Shown: positions 26,598 to 34,258 of the stretch, piece after piece | Layout: each line of letters starts with the position of its first letter | Numbering within the stretch: the stretch's first letter is position 1 | NCBI RefSeq assembly: GCF_015191005.1 | Contig: NZ_CP040442.1 | Location: 682,001-746,000, forward strand | Length of the DNA: 64,000 bases | Source of the DNA: Kaistella flava (ex Peng et al. 2021) | GTDB taxonomy: Bacteria > Bacteroidota > Bacteroidia > Flavobacteriales > Weeksellaceae | Reading direction: 5' to 3' | Program-made: the position numbers and the translations under genes | The notes under the pieces: model-generated | What the model was told of the DNA's origin: nothing | Database searches by the model: none | The model's input: only the letters and a program-made list of their open reading frames with translations

Positions 26598-27965
26598 ATG
26601 TCGTTCTTAAGTAAAACATACACCAAACCTTTTCTAAAATTAGCCTTACCTGTTATGCTTACGCAGGTGGGACAAGTTTCTGTAAATTTGTTCGATAATA
26701 TTATTGTCGGGAAATTATTAGGTGCTCAGGCTTTAGCTTCAGTTTCGCTGGGCAATTCAGTTTTCTTTTCAATCTTTGTTTTTGCACTGGGATTTTCCCT
26801 GGCGATTCCACCTTTGGTTTCGGAAGCACATTCTCGAAATGATCACAACACCATCAATTCTGTTTTCCGTCATGGATTCATTATTAATATGTCTATAGGA
26901 TTAATACTGATGATTCTGCTGCTGTTGGCAATGCCACTGCTCTATCATATGGATCAGCCGGTAGAAATTATTCCGGATACGATTTCCTTTTTAACGATCA
27001 TGACTTTGAGTATTGTGCCTTTTATGGCGTTTCAGACTTTACGGGAATTTAGTGAAGGATTATCTTTTACAATCGGCGTTACCAAAGCAACAATCATTGC
27101 CAATGTAATTAATATTATCTTGAATTATGTCTTTATTAAAGGAATGTTCGGATTTCCTCCAATGGGTGTTAAAGGATCTGCGCTTGCAAGCTTAATTGCG
27201 CGAATCTTTATGTTTGTTTTCCTGTATTATGTATTGGTAAAACAACCGGGAACCAGAAGATACATCAAGCATTTTTCTTTAAAGATTGCTGGATTTTCAA
27301 AGGAAATGTTTTCTAAAATGTTGAAGATTGGTTTCCCTACCTCTTTGCAAATGTTTTTCGAAGTAACGGCATTTGCTGGTGCTGCTTTTATTTGTGGATT
27401 GATTTCGGCAAATGATATTGCTTCGCATCAGATTGCGCTGTCGATGGCTTCTTTCACCTTTAATCTTAGTATTGGATTCAGTGTTGCTTCCACGGTGATG
27501 ATCGGTCGTAGAGCGGGTGAACGGGATTTTGTAGGTTTGAAGAAAGTCGGAATTAACAATCTGAAAATAGTATTTATTTTTATGGCCTTTTGTGGATTAT
27601 TCTTTATTCTAGGTCGAAATATTTTACCAACATTCTTTACTAAAAAAGAAGATGTTGATGTTATTTTGCTTGCTTCAAAACTATTGATTATCGCTGCTTT
27701 ATTCCAATTATCAGATGGTGTACAAGTTGTTGCTCTTGGAATTTTAAGAGGAATTCAGGATGTGAAAATTCCTTCATTGATTACTTTTGTTGCTTATTGG
27801 ATTATTACGATCCCATTAGGGTATTTTCTGTGTGTGACGATGGAAATGGGCGCCTGGGGAATGTGGATTGCCCTTGGATTAGGGTTAACCATTTCGGCAA
27901 TTTTCTTAGTCATCAGGTTCTTTAAACTTTCACAAAGGAAAATAGATACCGCAGTTGCTCATTAA
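26598..27965 (+). CDS. MATE family efflux transporter
   Basis: A 455-residue inner-membrane transporter with about 12 hydrophobic helices arranged as two six-helix halves. Typical MATE sequence includes LPVMLTQVGQVSVNLFDNIIVGKLLG near the start and the matching second-half segment FPTSLQMFFEVTAFAGAAFICGLI (about 250). It exports cationic drugs or metabolites using a Na or H gradient; the substrate is unknown. The sequence TAAATTTG at 26570-26577 is a candidate -7 box. A strong hairpin terminator follows. Confidence 0.93.
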   Translation: MSFLSKTYTKPFLKLALPVMLTQVGQVSVNLFDNIIVGKLLGAQALASVSLGNSVFFSIFVFALGFSLAIPPLVSEAHSRNDHNTINSVFRHGFIINMSIGLILMILLLLAMPLLYHMDQPVEIIPDTISFLTIMTLSIVPFMAFQTLREFSEGLSFTIGVTKATIIANVINIILNYVFIKGMFGFPPMGVKGSALASLIARIFMFVFLYYVLVKQPGTRRYIKHFSLKIAGFSKEMFSKMLKIGFPTSLQMFFEVTAFAGAAFICGLISANDIASHQIALSMASFTFNLSIGFSVASTVMIGRRAGERDFVGLKKVGINNLKIVFIFMAFCGLFFILGRNILPTFFTKKEDVDVILLASKLLIIAALFQLSDGVQVVALGILRGIQDVKIPSLITFVAYWIITIPLGYFLCVTMEMGAWGMWIALGLGLTISAIFLVIRFFKLSQRKIDTAVAH

Positions 27966-27972
27966 AAATTAT

Positions 27973-28003
27973 AATCCCTGAAGAATATTAATCTTCAGGG
28001 ATT
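27973..28003 (+). terminator. Intrinsic terminator of the MATE gene
   Basis: A 12-bp perfect stem (AATCCCTGAAGA / TCTTCAGGGATT) with a 7-base loop is followed by TTTGTTT, 7 bases past the stop codon. Confidence 0.9.
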
Positions 28004-28100
28004 TTTGTTTAAAGTCGATATTTATTCTGATTTTAAATTTTACAAATGACTGTCATCAGGATAAAGTTTTCTTAATCTGTAATATTCTTCTATTTATCTT

Positions 28101-28528
28101 CTATTTATCTTCTGTATCATGAGAGTGCTTTTTCAAATTGTGGAATTTTCTTGTTGAGATTATATAGAACATCAATGGAATTATAATTAAGGTTATTAGG
28201 ATTGGCAATAAAATCCAAAAATAGCTCTTCAAGCCAATGGTTTAATGCGTCATTTTCTCTACCTAATGAGAAATGCGAATTCAAAATACGGAAGGACGAA
28301 GTGATATTGAAGTTTACTTTAATTGCTAAAAGAGTTTGATTTAAAATGTCTTAATTGATATTTAAAAGCTTTCGCAATTTTAGCTATTCCTGAATTTTTT
28401 GCACCGTCTTCGATGAACTATTGTGAACTTTTCTTAAAAAAATAATGTGCGCTTCCAAAATAAGTTTTGAAATAACCGAGAGAAAACCAAAGAGAAAAAT
28501 TAGTTTCCTGGTTTTTAACGATGGACAT
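28101..28528 (-). pseudogene. Decayed reading frame, possible small membrane-protein pseudogene
   Basis: No intact gene covers 27966-28774, but the minus strand reads like a broken gene. From an ATG at 28528 the frame gives MSIVKNQETNFSLWFSLGYF and onward to a TAG at 28418-28420. The same frame then reads FIEDGAKNSGIAKIAKAF to a TAA at 28319-28321. A second frame continues with RENDALNHWLEELF and ends at 28117. A third frame gives WILLPILITLIIIPLMFYI and a charged tail ending HDTEDK at 28101. Joining them needs one stop and two frameshifts. The call is inferred from protein-like composition only; chance open frames in AT-rich DNA are possible. Confidence 0.35.
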
Positions 28529-28735
28529 CATCTATTTAGATTATATAAACTAAAGGTGAAAGTGGCTGCTGAAAAGCTCTATGCAAAATTTGTTTTTTAT
28601 TTAAAAAAGATTTTTAAAAGTTGCATTTGCGCATTTCCGCAAAATTGACAAGGTGTTTTCACTCTCAGACTAATCGTTTTTATCCAATTCGTAAATTTCA
28701 GTTTTATCGGTGGTTTTTTTCTTTTCGAATCAGTA

Positions 28736-28743
28736 TACATTTG
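28736..28743 (+). promoter_or_regulatory. Candidate -7 box of the curli-type operon
   Basis: TACATTTG matches TAnnTTTG and lies 31 bases before the ATG of the large curlin gene. The expected -33 TTG is replaced by a T-rich run (28714-28720), which may mean the promoter needs an activator. Confidence 0.5.
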
Positions 28744-28774
28744 TACTACAAACTAACCAATTAAATTTTTAACC

Positions 28775-29605
28775 ATGAAAAAATTATTTGTAGGTGCTTT
28801 CGCACTAATGGCAGTAGCATTCATGAATGCACAAGGAAACCAAGATGAATCAACACAATGGGGAAACTCAAATAAAGCTAATGTTGATCAACACGGAAAA
28901 ACGAACCATAATGGAATCCTTCAGTGGGGAGATAGTAACGATGCTAAAGTTTCCCAATATGGTACAGACAATAAAAACACAACGAATAGTTGGGGAAATA
29001 AGAATCACGAGACCGTTTATCAAAATGGCAAGGAGAATTCAAATAATGCTTTTCAATTTGGTGACAGAAACCATGCAACTGCAAAACAGTATGGTGAATT
29101 TAACAAGGTGATTCAAACCCAATATGGTAGTGATAATTCCGCTTACGCACTACAATGCGGTAACAAAAATGAGGCTACTCAAACCCAAGTTGGATTTGAT
29201 AACGATGCAAAATCCAAACAGTACGGTAACGATAACAAGGTTACTCAAAACCAAGCATTTTATAAAAATGATGCTGTAGCATGGCAAAATGGTAAAAATA
29301 ATACTATTTCTCAAGATCAAGACGGAATTAATAACTATGCTGATGCAAAACAGTTAGGATATGATAACACAATTACGCAGTTGCAAATTGGTTTTGACAA
29401 TAAAGCATATGCTGATCAAACTGGAGATAATAACACCATCAGCCAAACTCAAATGGGAAATTCACATTATTCAAGAGATACCCAAATGGGATGTGATAAC
29501 AACATCACTGTTTTCCAAGACAATAACCCTCATGGTGGCGATACATGTTGTGCACCTCCAATGCCACCTATCAAATGTCCAAAAGGAACCGTTGGTTGTC
29601 CTTAA
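28775..29605 (+). CDS. csgA: Major curlin-type amyloid subunit with 20 tandem 11-residue repeats
   Basis: A 276-residue exported protein. The signal peptide is MKKLFVGAFALMAVAFMNA. Residues 28-247 split into exactly 20 units of 11 residues without gaps, pattern Q-x-G-x-x-N-x5, for example QWGDSNDAKVS, QYGTDNKNTTN and QTGDNNTISQT. Gly is at position 3 in 19 of 20 units and Asn at position 6 in 19 of 20. This is the curlin strand-turn motif. Two units equal one 22-residue curlin repeat, so it has about ten against five in E. coli CsgA. The 29-residue tail is Cys/Pro-rich (DTCCAPPMPP, GTVGCP). It should be secreted through CsgG and polymerise on the surface. CsgA rather than CsgB is inferred from size and position. 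Confidence 0.88.
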   Translation: MKKLFVGAFALMAVAFMNAQGNQDESTQWGNSNKANVDQHGKTNHNGILQWGDSNDAKVSQYGTDNKNTTNSWGNKNHETVYQNGKENSNNAFQFGDRNHATAKQYGEFNKVIQTQYGSDNSAYALQCGNKNEATQTQVGFDNDAKSKQYGNDNKVTQNQAFYKNDAVAWQNGKNNTISQDQDGINNYADAKQLGYDNTITQLQIGFDNKAYADQTGDNNTISQTQMGNSHYSRDTQMGCDNNITVFQDNNPHGGDTCCAPPMPPIKCPKGTVGCP

Positions 29606-29635
29606 AATCAACGACCTGATATTAATTCATCCTTT

Positions 29636-29662
29636 GGGAGAAGCTATTTGATGGCTTCTCCC
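29636..29662 (+). terminator. Intercistronic hairpin between the two curlin genes
   Basis: A 9-bp perfect GC-rich stem (GGGAGAAGC / GCTTCTCCC) with a 9-base loop is followed by TTTTAT. It lies 31 bases past the large curlin stop and 22 bases before the next ATG. It looks like a leaky terminator or a 3'-protecting structure, reducing downstream expression relative to the fibre subunit. Confidence 0.65.
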
Positions 29663-29684
29663 TTTTATCCAAAATAATAAAATC

Positions 29685-30089
29685 ATGAAAAATATATTCT
29701 TATCTATAGCAATAGTTACGAGCTTTCTAATGCATGCACAGAGCATAGATTTTAGTAATATTAATAGTTTAAATGTGTTAAATATCATGAACACACCTAC
29801 TACCGATGTTTCTACCTTCACTTCAAAAAGCTCAGTTATCCAATTAGGAAATAATAATAGCGCTCTAGTTTATAATAAAAGTAAAAGTAGTGATTTGTTG
29901 ATTCGGCAAACTGGTGATTTTAATACCACTTTAATGACCAATACGAATCCTAATTTAGAAAACAAACAAAAGGTAAATGTTGAAGGCGATAATAATTATA
30001 TAGACATTACTGGTAACAATAGTAATTCGAAAGAAATGCAGCTTAATCTAAAAACAAACGATAAAATGATTTTTGTACGACACTATTAA
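29685..30089 (+). CDS. Small curlin-repeat protein, CsgB-like
   Basis: A 134-residue exported protein with signal peptide MKNIFLSIAIVTSFLMHAQ. It holds a few degenerate curlin units: VIQLGNNNSALVY (about 51), IRQTGDFNTTLMTN (about 73) and VNVEGDNNYIDITGNNSN (about 94-111). The N-terminal 30 mature residues and the basic C-terminus (KTNDKMIFVRHY) are not repeat-like. Its place after the major curlin and before csgE suggests a minor, nucleating subunit like CsgB. That role is inferred from position and repeats. Confidence 0.7.
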   Translation: MKNIFLSIAIVTSFLMHAQSIDFSNINSLNVLNIMNTPTTDVSTFTSKSSVIQLGNNNSALVYNKSKSSDLLIRQTGDFNTTLMTNTNPNLENKQKVNVEGDNNYIDITGNNSNSKEMQLNLKTNDKMIFVRHY

Positions 30090-30104
30090 TTTAAAATAAA
30101 AAGG

Positions 30105-30842
30105 ATGAAAAATATTAGTAAAAGCATAAGTCTTATTTTCCTCTTCCTCTTTGGAATTAATTCTAATGCACAGGACTCCAACAAAGTAGTTGCAAAGATT
30201 GACGCTCACAATATTGAAGGAGTAATCAGTCTAAAAGCAATTGCTCAAAATCAAAGTGAAGTTTTCCAATCCCTTAATTATATCTTTCTTGCTGTCAAAA
30301 AAGATAAAGGGAAAAATATGTCTTCTTCAAAACAAGAAAATAAATTTACCCTTCTTCCGAAAGAAACCAAAGTTCTTTCGGAAATTTCTATTAATGTGAA
30401 TAAAGATGATGCACTGAAAGTGTATCTCTTTATTAAAGACGAAAAAACTGAAAAAGTCATTGCGAAGGATAGTCTGGAAATGAATTCTAAAAATTTCAAA
30501 AATGCAGTATCCTATGAGAAAACAACCAACGAAGAGAATATGTTGATGAATAATTTAGTCATTAACGAGACAAAAACAAGAGTTGGAGATGATTTTTACA
30601 GGAAACTCTATTCTGTCTTAATGTTAAATGATATGAAATTTGGCTTCAGAATACGTATTGCTGAACTTCCTTCAACAGGTACAAATATGATGCTTCAGAT
30701 TTTCGCAAATGATGAAAACATTCTCTCCTTTGCTGCCCGACCGGAAGATGATTATTTAGACGATGTAGTAAAACAGTCGATTGCAGGTCTTATCGCATAT
30801 GATCATGATCGGCAGGTTTCTGATAAAGGTTTTATTTATTAA
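30105..30842 (+). CDS. csgE: Curli assembly protein CsgE with extra CsgC/CsgH-like N-terminal region
   Basis: A 245-residue exported protein (signal peptide to about NA|Q23). Residues 151-245 align with CsgE: LVINETKTRVGDDFYR, then RIRIAELPSTGTNMMLQIF, FAARPEDDYLDD and VVKQSIAGLI, matching the E. coli order of GHDFYR, INERPS, FPLKRDFEKTV. CsgE caps the CsgG channel and guides subunits. Residues about 24-130 are extra relative to E. coli CsgE (about 130 residues in total). They read as beta-strands (VVAKIDAHNIEGVISLKAI, LSEISINVNKDDALKVYLFI) resembling the CsgC/CsgH inhibitor fold. That fusion is inferred. Confidence 0.85.
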   Translation: MKNISKSISLIFLFLFGINSNAQDSNKVVAKIDAHNIEGVISLKAIAQNQSEVFQSLNYIFLAVKKDKGKNMSSSKQENKFTLLPKETKVLSEISINVNKDDALKVYLFIKDEKTEKVIAKDSLEMNSKNFKNAVSYEKTTNEENMLMNNLVINETKTRVGDDFYRKLYSVLMLNDMKFGFRIRIAELPSTGTNMMLQIFANDENILSFAARPEDDYLDDVVKQSIAGLIAYDHDRQVSDKGFIY

Positions 30843-30858
30843 TATAAAAACATTCTCG

Positions 30859-31254
30859 ATGAAAACACTTTTTTTATATCTAGTCTTAGGAATTAGTTTA
30901 GTAAGTGCACAACAGTTTTCTTACAAACCGATAAATCCAGCTTTTGGTGGTGATACTTTTAATTACCAGTGGTTGCTAAGCTCAGCTGCTTCGCAAAACC
31001 AATTCAAAGGTGATGCTTCAGCTTATAAATCTCTAAATTCTCTAGATAGTTTTACCGAAAGTCTCAACAGACAGTTGTTAAGCCAACTGTCTCAAAAACT
31101 TTTTGGAGATCAATTCGGAGATGGAAATTTAAAACCGGGAAATTATACTTTCGGTTCAATGTACGTACAAGTTACGCAGTCTGACAAAGGTTTAATAATA
31201 AAAATTTTAAATACATCAACAGGGGAACAATCAGAGATCATAATACCGAACTAA
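30859..31254 (+). CDS. csgF: Curli assembly protein CsgF
   Basis: I choose the ATG at 30859 (131 residues), which gives MKTLFLYLVLGISLVSAQQ, a signal peptide; upstream codons overlap csgE. After cleavage the mature N-terminus FSYKPINPAFGGDTFNYQWLLSSA matches CsgF, whose first residues insert in the CsgG pore from outside. The C-terminal part has GNLKPGNYTFGSMYVQVTQS and ends in GEQSEIIIPN, as in the family. CsgF couples secretion to nucleation at the cell surface. The gap to csgE is 16 bases and to csgG 12 bases. Confidence 0.92.
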   Translation: MKTLFLYLVLGISLVSAQQFSYKPINPAFGGDTFNYQWLLSSAASQNQFKGDASAYKSLNSLDSFTESLNRQLLSQLSQKLFGDQFGDGNLKPGNYTFGSMYVQVTQSDKGLIIKILNTSTGEQSEIIIPN

Positions 31255-31266
31255 AGAATTAATATC

Positions 31267-32658
31267 ATGAAAAATTTATTAACAATCAAAATTTTACTCC
31301 TACTCATTTTTCTAGGTACGATGAACAGTTGTGGTACAATGATGAATCTACCTGCCGAAGGAGATAAATCTACTTTGGGAGAGATGACTCCCTTTACCAA
31401 ACAACTGAAAGACCTACCTGCACCAGATGAAAAAATTGTTATTGGAGTTTATAAATTCAAAGACCAGACCGGTCAATATAAAATGGCGGAAAATGGAAGT
31501 AACTGGAGTACTGCTATTCCGCAAGGAACCACCTCTATTTTACTAAAAGCTTTAGAAGATTCTAAATGGTTTCGTCCAATAGAAAGAGAAAATATCGGAA
31601 ATCTATTAAATGAACGACAGATCATCAGATCTACCAGAAAAGAATATGAAGTTGCCAGTGATGGGAAAACAGTTATCAGCGATCAACTTCCACCACTACT
31701 CTATGCCGGAATCCTTTTGGAAGGTGGAATTGTCTCTTACGATACAAATATAATGACGGGTGGAATTGGAGCAAGATATTTTGGTGTCGGAGGCGGAACT
31801 CAGTACAGACAAGATAGGGTTACGGTTTACCTGCGGGTGGTTTCCAGTATGACTGGAGAAATACTTAAAACTGTTTACACTTCTAAAAATATTCTGTCAA
31901 CTACTGTGAACGGAAGCTTTTTCAGATATATTGATACTGACAGGATTTTAGAAGCTGAAATGGGCTTTACGCAAAATGAGCCTGTAAGTTTAGCTGTTAC
32001 TCAAGCTATAGAAAAAGCGGTCTATACTTTAATTTTAGAGAGCGTTCAAGATGGAACATTTAGAATAGAGAAAGTTCATGAAAAAGAAATGAAAGATCTT
32101 CTTCAAAAATATCATGTAGAGCAAGAACAAAATATCAATCAATTGGTCGGTAACAAGTTTTCTGATAAGGACAGATCAAAAGCATCTCTATTACTCTTGG
32201 CTAATGGTGATGTTATCAAAGGAGACTATACCGACGCCAAAATGAATATAGGCGGTAGAGCAGCATTCAAATATTTTTTAAATGACAATATAAATGCGGA
32301 GGTGAGTGTCGGTTTTGAAAAGTTAGAAAATAAAGGAATAGTTAAAAATAATTTCATGTATACTGATCTCAATCTTGAATATCTTTTGTTACCAAAGTTT
32401 AGCTTTTCTCCTTATGCCTACGCTGGTCTTGGATCGATGTATAATGGCAAGAATTTTTTAAAATATCAATTTGGCGGAGGAATAGAATACTTGTTGGGAA
32501 ACAATCTCGCTTTTAGACTCAACGCTCAATATGATATGGGATTTGATGATACTTGGGACGAGTTTGTCAACGGAAAACGAAAAGATCAAGCCCTCCACAT
32601 TGGTGTTGGAATTAACTACTATTTTGATCAGGCTAAAAAACTCAATATTAAAAAATAA
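31267..32658 (+). CDS. csgG: CsgG secretion-channel lipoprotein with C-terminal barrel-like extension
   Basis: A 463-residue lipoprotein (signal peptide and lipobox LGTMNSC, Cys about 22). Residues about 45-275 match CsgG/HfaB: VIGVYKFKDQTGQYK, STAIPQGTTSILLKALEDSKWF, PIERENIGNLLNERQIIR, LEGGIVSYD, and GGGTQYRQDRVTVYLRVVSS. E. coli CsgG has 277 residues. Here about 160 more follow (residue 305 on) with antiparallel strand patterns such as GDYTDAKMNIGGRAAFKYF, YAYAGLGSMY, and LHIGVGINYYF at the end, like an OmpA/OmpW-type small barrel. It forms the outer-membrane export pore for curlins. The extra domain's role is unknown. Confidence 0.92.
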   Translation: MKNLLTIKILLLLIFLGTMNSCGTMMNLPAEGDKSTLGEMTPFTKQLKDLPAPDEKIVIGVYKFKDQTGQYKMAENGSNWSTAIPQGTTSILLKALEDSKWFRPIERENIGNLLNERQIIRSTRKEYEVASDGKTVISDQLPPLLYAGILLEGGIVSYDTNIMTGGIGARYFGVGGGTQYRQDRVTVYLRVVSSMTGEILKTVYTSKNILSTTVNGSFFRYIDTDRILEAEMGFTQNEPVSLAVTQAIEKAVYTLILESVQDGTFRIEKVHEKEMKDLLQKYHVEQEQNINQLVGNKFSDKDRSKASLLLLANGDVIKGDYTDAKMNIGGRAAFKYFLNDNINAEVSVGFEKLENKGIVKNNFMYTDLNLEYLLLPKFSFSPYAYAGLGSMYNGKNFLKYQFGGGIEYLLGNNLAFRLNAQYDMGFDDTWDEFVNGKRKDQALHIGVGINYYFDQAKKLNIKK

Positions 32659-32662
32659 AACC

Positions 32663-34174
32663 ATGAAAACTCTATTATATTCTTTACTAGGATCTTTACT
32701 TTTTCTTTTCTGCATTTCGTGCAGAGAAGAATTGGTAGGGAAAGTAACAACTGGTACAATTACTGGAAAGGTCGTTCAAAAAGGAACCAACACCCCGTTG
32801 GCTAATGTTAAAATATATACGTCTCCAACGACGCAGACTGTTTTTACCAAAACTGACGGCACGTTTATATTAGAAAATATTCCCTTAGGAGACTATTCTT
32901 TAAAAGCAGAACTTACCGGTTATTTATCAACATTTCAAGGAGTTAATGTAAAGACACAAGATGGAATAAGCGTAGTTTTCGAATTGTCTGATGATGATTC
33001 TTTAAATTCGCCACCCTCTATCCCAATTTTATTAACTCCACTTGATCAGTCCGTGGATCAACCTACTTCTGTAAACCTAACCTGGAGCTGTACCGATCCT
33101 GATCCTGGAGATTCATTAAAATTAAAATTTAAAATTATTGTAAAAAATAGCTTGAACAATATTGTCTTCGAAAAAGAAAATATTAAAGTTAAAAACTATG
33201 TTTTAGATAATTTAATTTTTGGGGTTACTTATTTTTGGCAAGTAGTTGCAGATGATACAGTTAATACTCCTGTATATAGTGCGGTTCAGCAATTTAAAGT
33301 TTCAGATACTCCGAATAACAGGTTTCATTATGTGAAAAAAGCAGGAGCAAATTATTACATTGTTTCCAGTGATGAAAGTGGTCTGAATTTTCAGTTCACT
33401 CCAAGCTCTGTCAACAGTTGGAGGCCTAAGCTAAATAACGCTGCTGGTTTAATTGCGTTCTTGCGAACTGTTTCGGGAAATACTCAAATTTTTACGGCAA
33501 AAAAAGATGGCTCTGATGTGAGGCAGGTAACTACTACGCAGCCGGTATTAGGCTATAATTACGACGATTTGGATTTCAGCTGGAGTACCAATGGAAGTGA
33601 ACTGTTGTATCCTAGTTTCAATAAGCTGTATAAAATTAATAAAGATGGTAGTGGATTAGCACTCGTTTATACAACATCGGATGGAAGTTTTATTACAGAA
33701 TGTGATTGGAGTAATGACGGATCAAAAATAGCTTTGAAAACAAATGACGTTAATGGTTATAATGCGAAGATCTATATTATCGATCCATTGGGAAATATTC
33801 TTCAAACAGTTCTAACTGGACAATTAGGTGCTGCAGGCGGATTAAATTTCTCCATAGCAGGTGATAGTCTTCTTTTTACAAGAGATATCTCTGGGTACGA
33901 AAATCTAAATCACAGACAGCTTGATTCACATATTTTCCTTTATAACTTAAGTACAAATGTTTCGACGGACATTTCTTTGTTAGGCCAAAAACCTGGCGGT
34001 TCAAACGATTTGGATCCTAGATTTTCGCCGAACGATGCTGAAATAATATTTATGAATACCTCGAATGATGGAATCTCTGTAAAAAACATTTATAAAATGA
34101 CATTGAGTATTGTGAATAATGCATCGGCTCGAACATTATTATTCAGCGATGCAGAAATGCCAGACTGGGAGTAG
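32663..34174 (+). CDS. Lipoprotein with carboxypeptidase-regulatory, fibronectin-like and PD40 regions
   Basis: I choose the ATG at 32663 (503 residues), 4 bases after csgG, giving MKTLLYSLLGSLLFLFCISC, a lipobox signal peptide. Residues about 30-110 are a CarboxypepD_reg-like domain (GTITGKVVQKGTNTPLANVKIY). Residues about 115-230 resemble a fibronectin type III domain (PPSIPILLTPLDQSVDQP, YFWQVVADD). The rest is a TolB/PD40-type propeller (SWSTNGSELLYPSF, DWSNDGSKIALKT, DPRFSPNDAEIIFM). It has no counterpart in the E. coli csg operons. Cotranscription with csgG suggests a cell-surface or periplasmic accessory in fibre export or anchoring, an inference. Confidence 0.82.
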   Translation: MKTLLYSLLGSLLFLFCISCREELVGKVTTGTITGKVVQKGTNTPLANVKIYTSPTTQTVFTKTDGTFILENIPLGDYSLKAELTGYLSTFQGVNVKTQDGISVVFELSDDDSLNSPPSIPILLTPLDQSVDQPTSVNLTWSCTDPDPGDSLKLKFKIIVKNSLNNIVFEKENIKVKNYVLDNLIFGVTYFWQVVADDTVNTPVYSAVQQFKVSDTPNNRFHYVKKAGANYYIVSSDESGLNFQFTPSSVNSWRPKLNNAAGLIAFLRTVSGNTQIFTAKKDGSDVRQVTTTQPVLGYNYDDLDFSWSTNGSELLYPSFNKLYKINKDGSGLALVYTTSDGSFITECDWSNDGSKIALKTNDVNGYNAKIYIIDPLGNILQTVLTGQLGAAGGLNFSIAGDSLLFTRDISGYENLNHRQLDSHIFLYNLSTNVSTDISLLGQKPGGSNDLDPRFSPNDAEIIFMNTSNDGISVKNIYKMTLSIVNNASARTLLFSDAEMPDWE

Positions 34175-34210
34175 TATAAAAAATAGATTTCTTTTAATTT
34201 GATTAAAAGA

Positions 34211-34237
34211 AGAAGCAGATCCATAAGATCTGCTTCT
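34211..34237. terminator. Bidirectional terminator between the curli-type operon and its facing regulator
   Basis: The 11-bp perfect stem AGAAGCAGATC / GATCTGCTTCT has a 5-base loop, followed by TTTATTCT on plus and T-rich sequence on minus. It separates convergent genes. Confidence 0.9.
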
Positions 34238-34258
34238 TTTATTCTAAAACTATTGTAA

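Noticed and set aside
28445..28648. Plus-strand ORF of 67 codons between the MATE and curlin genes
   Set aside because: It starts next to no promoter, has a mixed Lys/Phe composition with no domain, and the opposite strand reads more protein-like. I treat it as a shadow of the decayed frame.
28856..29515. Curlin repeat region as a DNA tandem repeat or CRISPR-like array
   Set aside because: Periodicity exists only at the protein level; the 33-base units are too divergent in DNA sequence.
30781..30858. Upstream extension of csgF
   Set aside because: It overlaps the csgE coding end; the ATG at 30859 begins a proper signal peptide.
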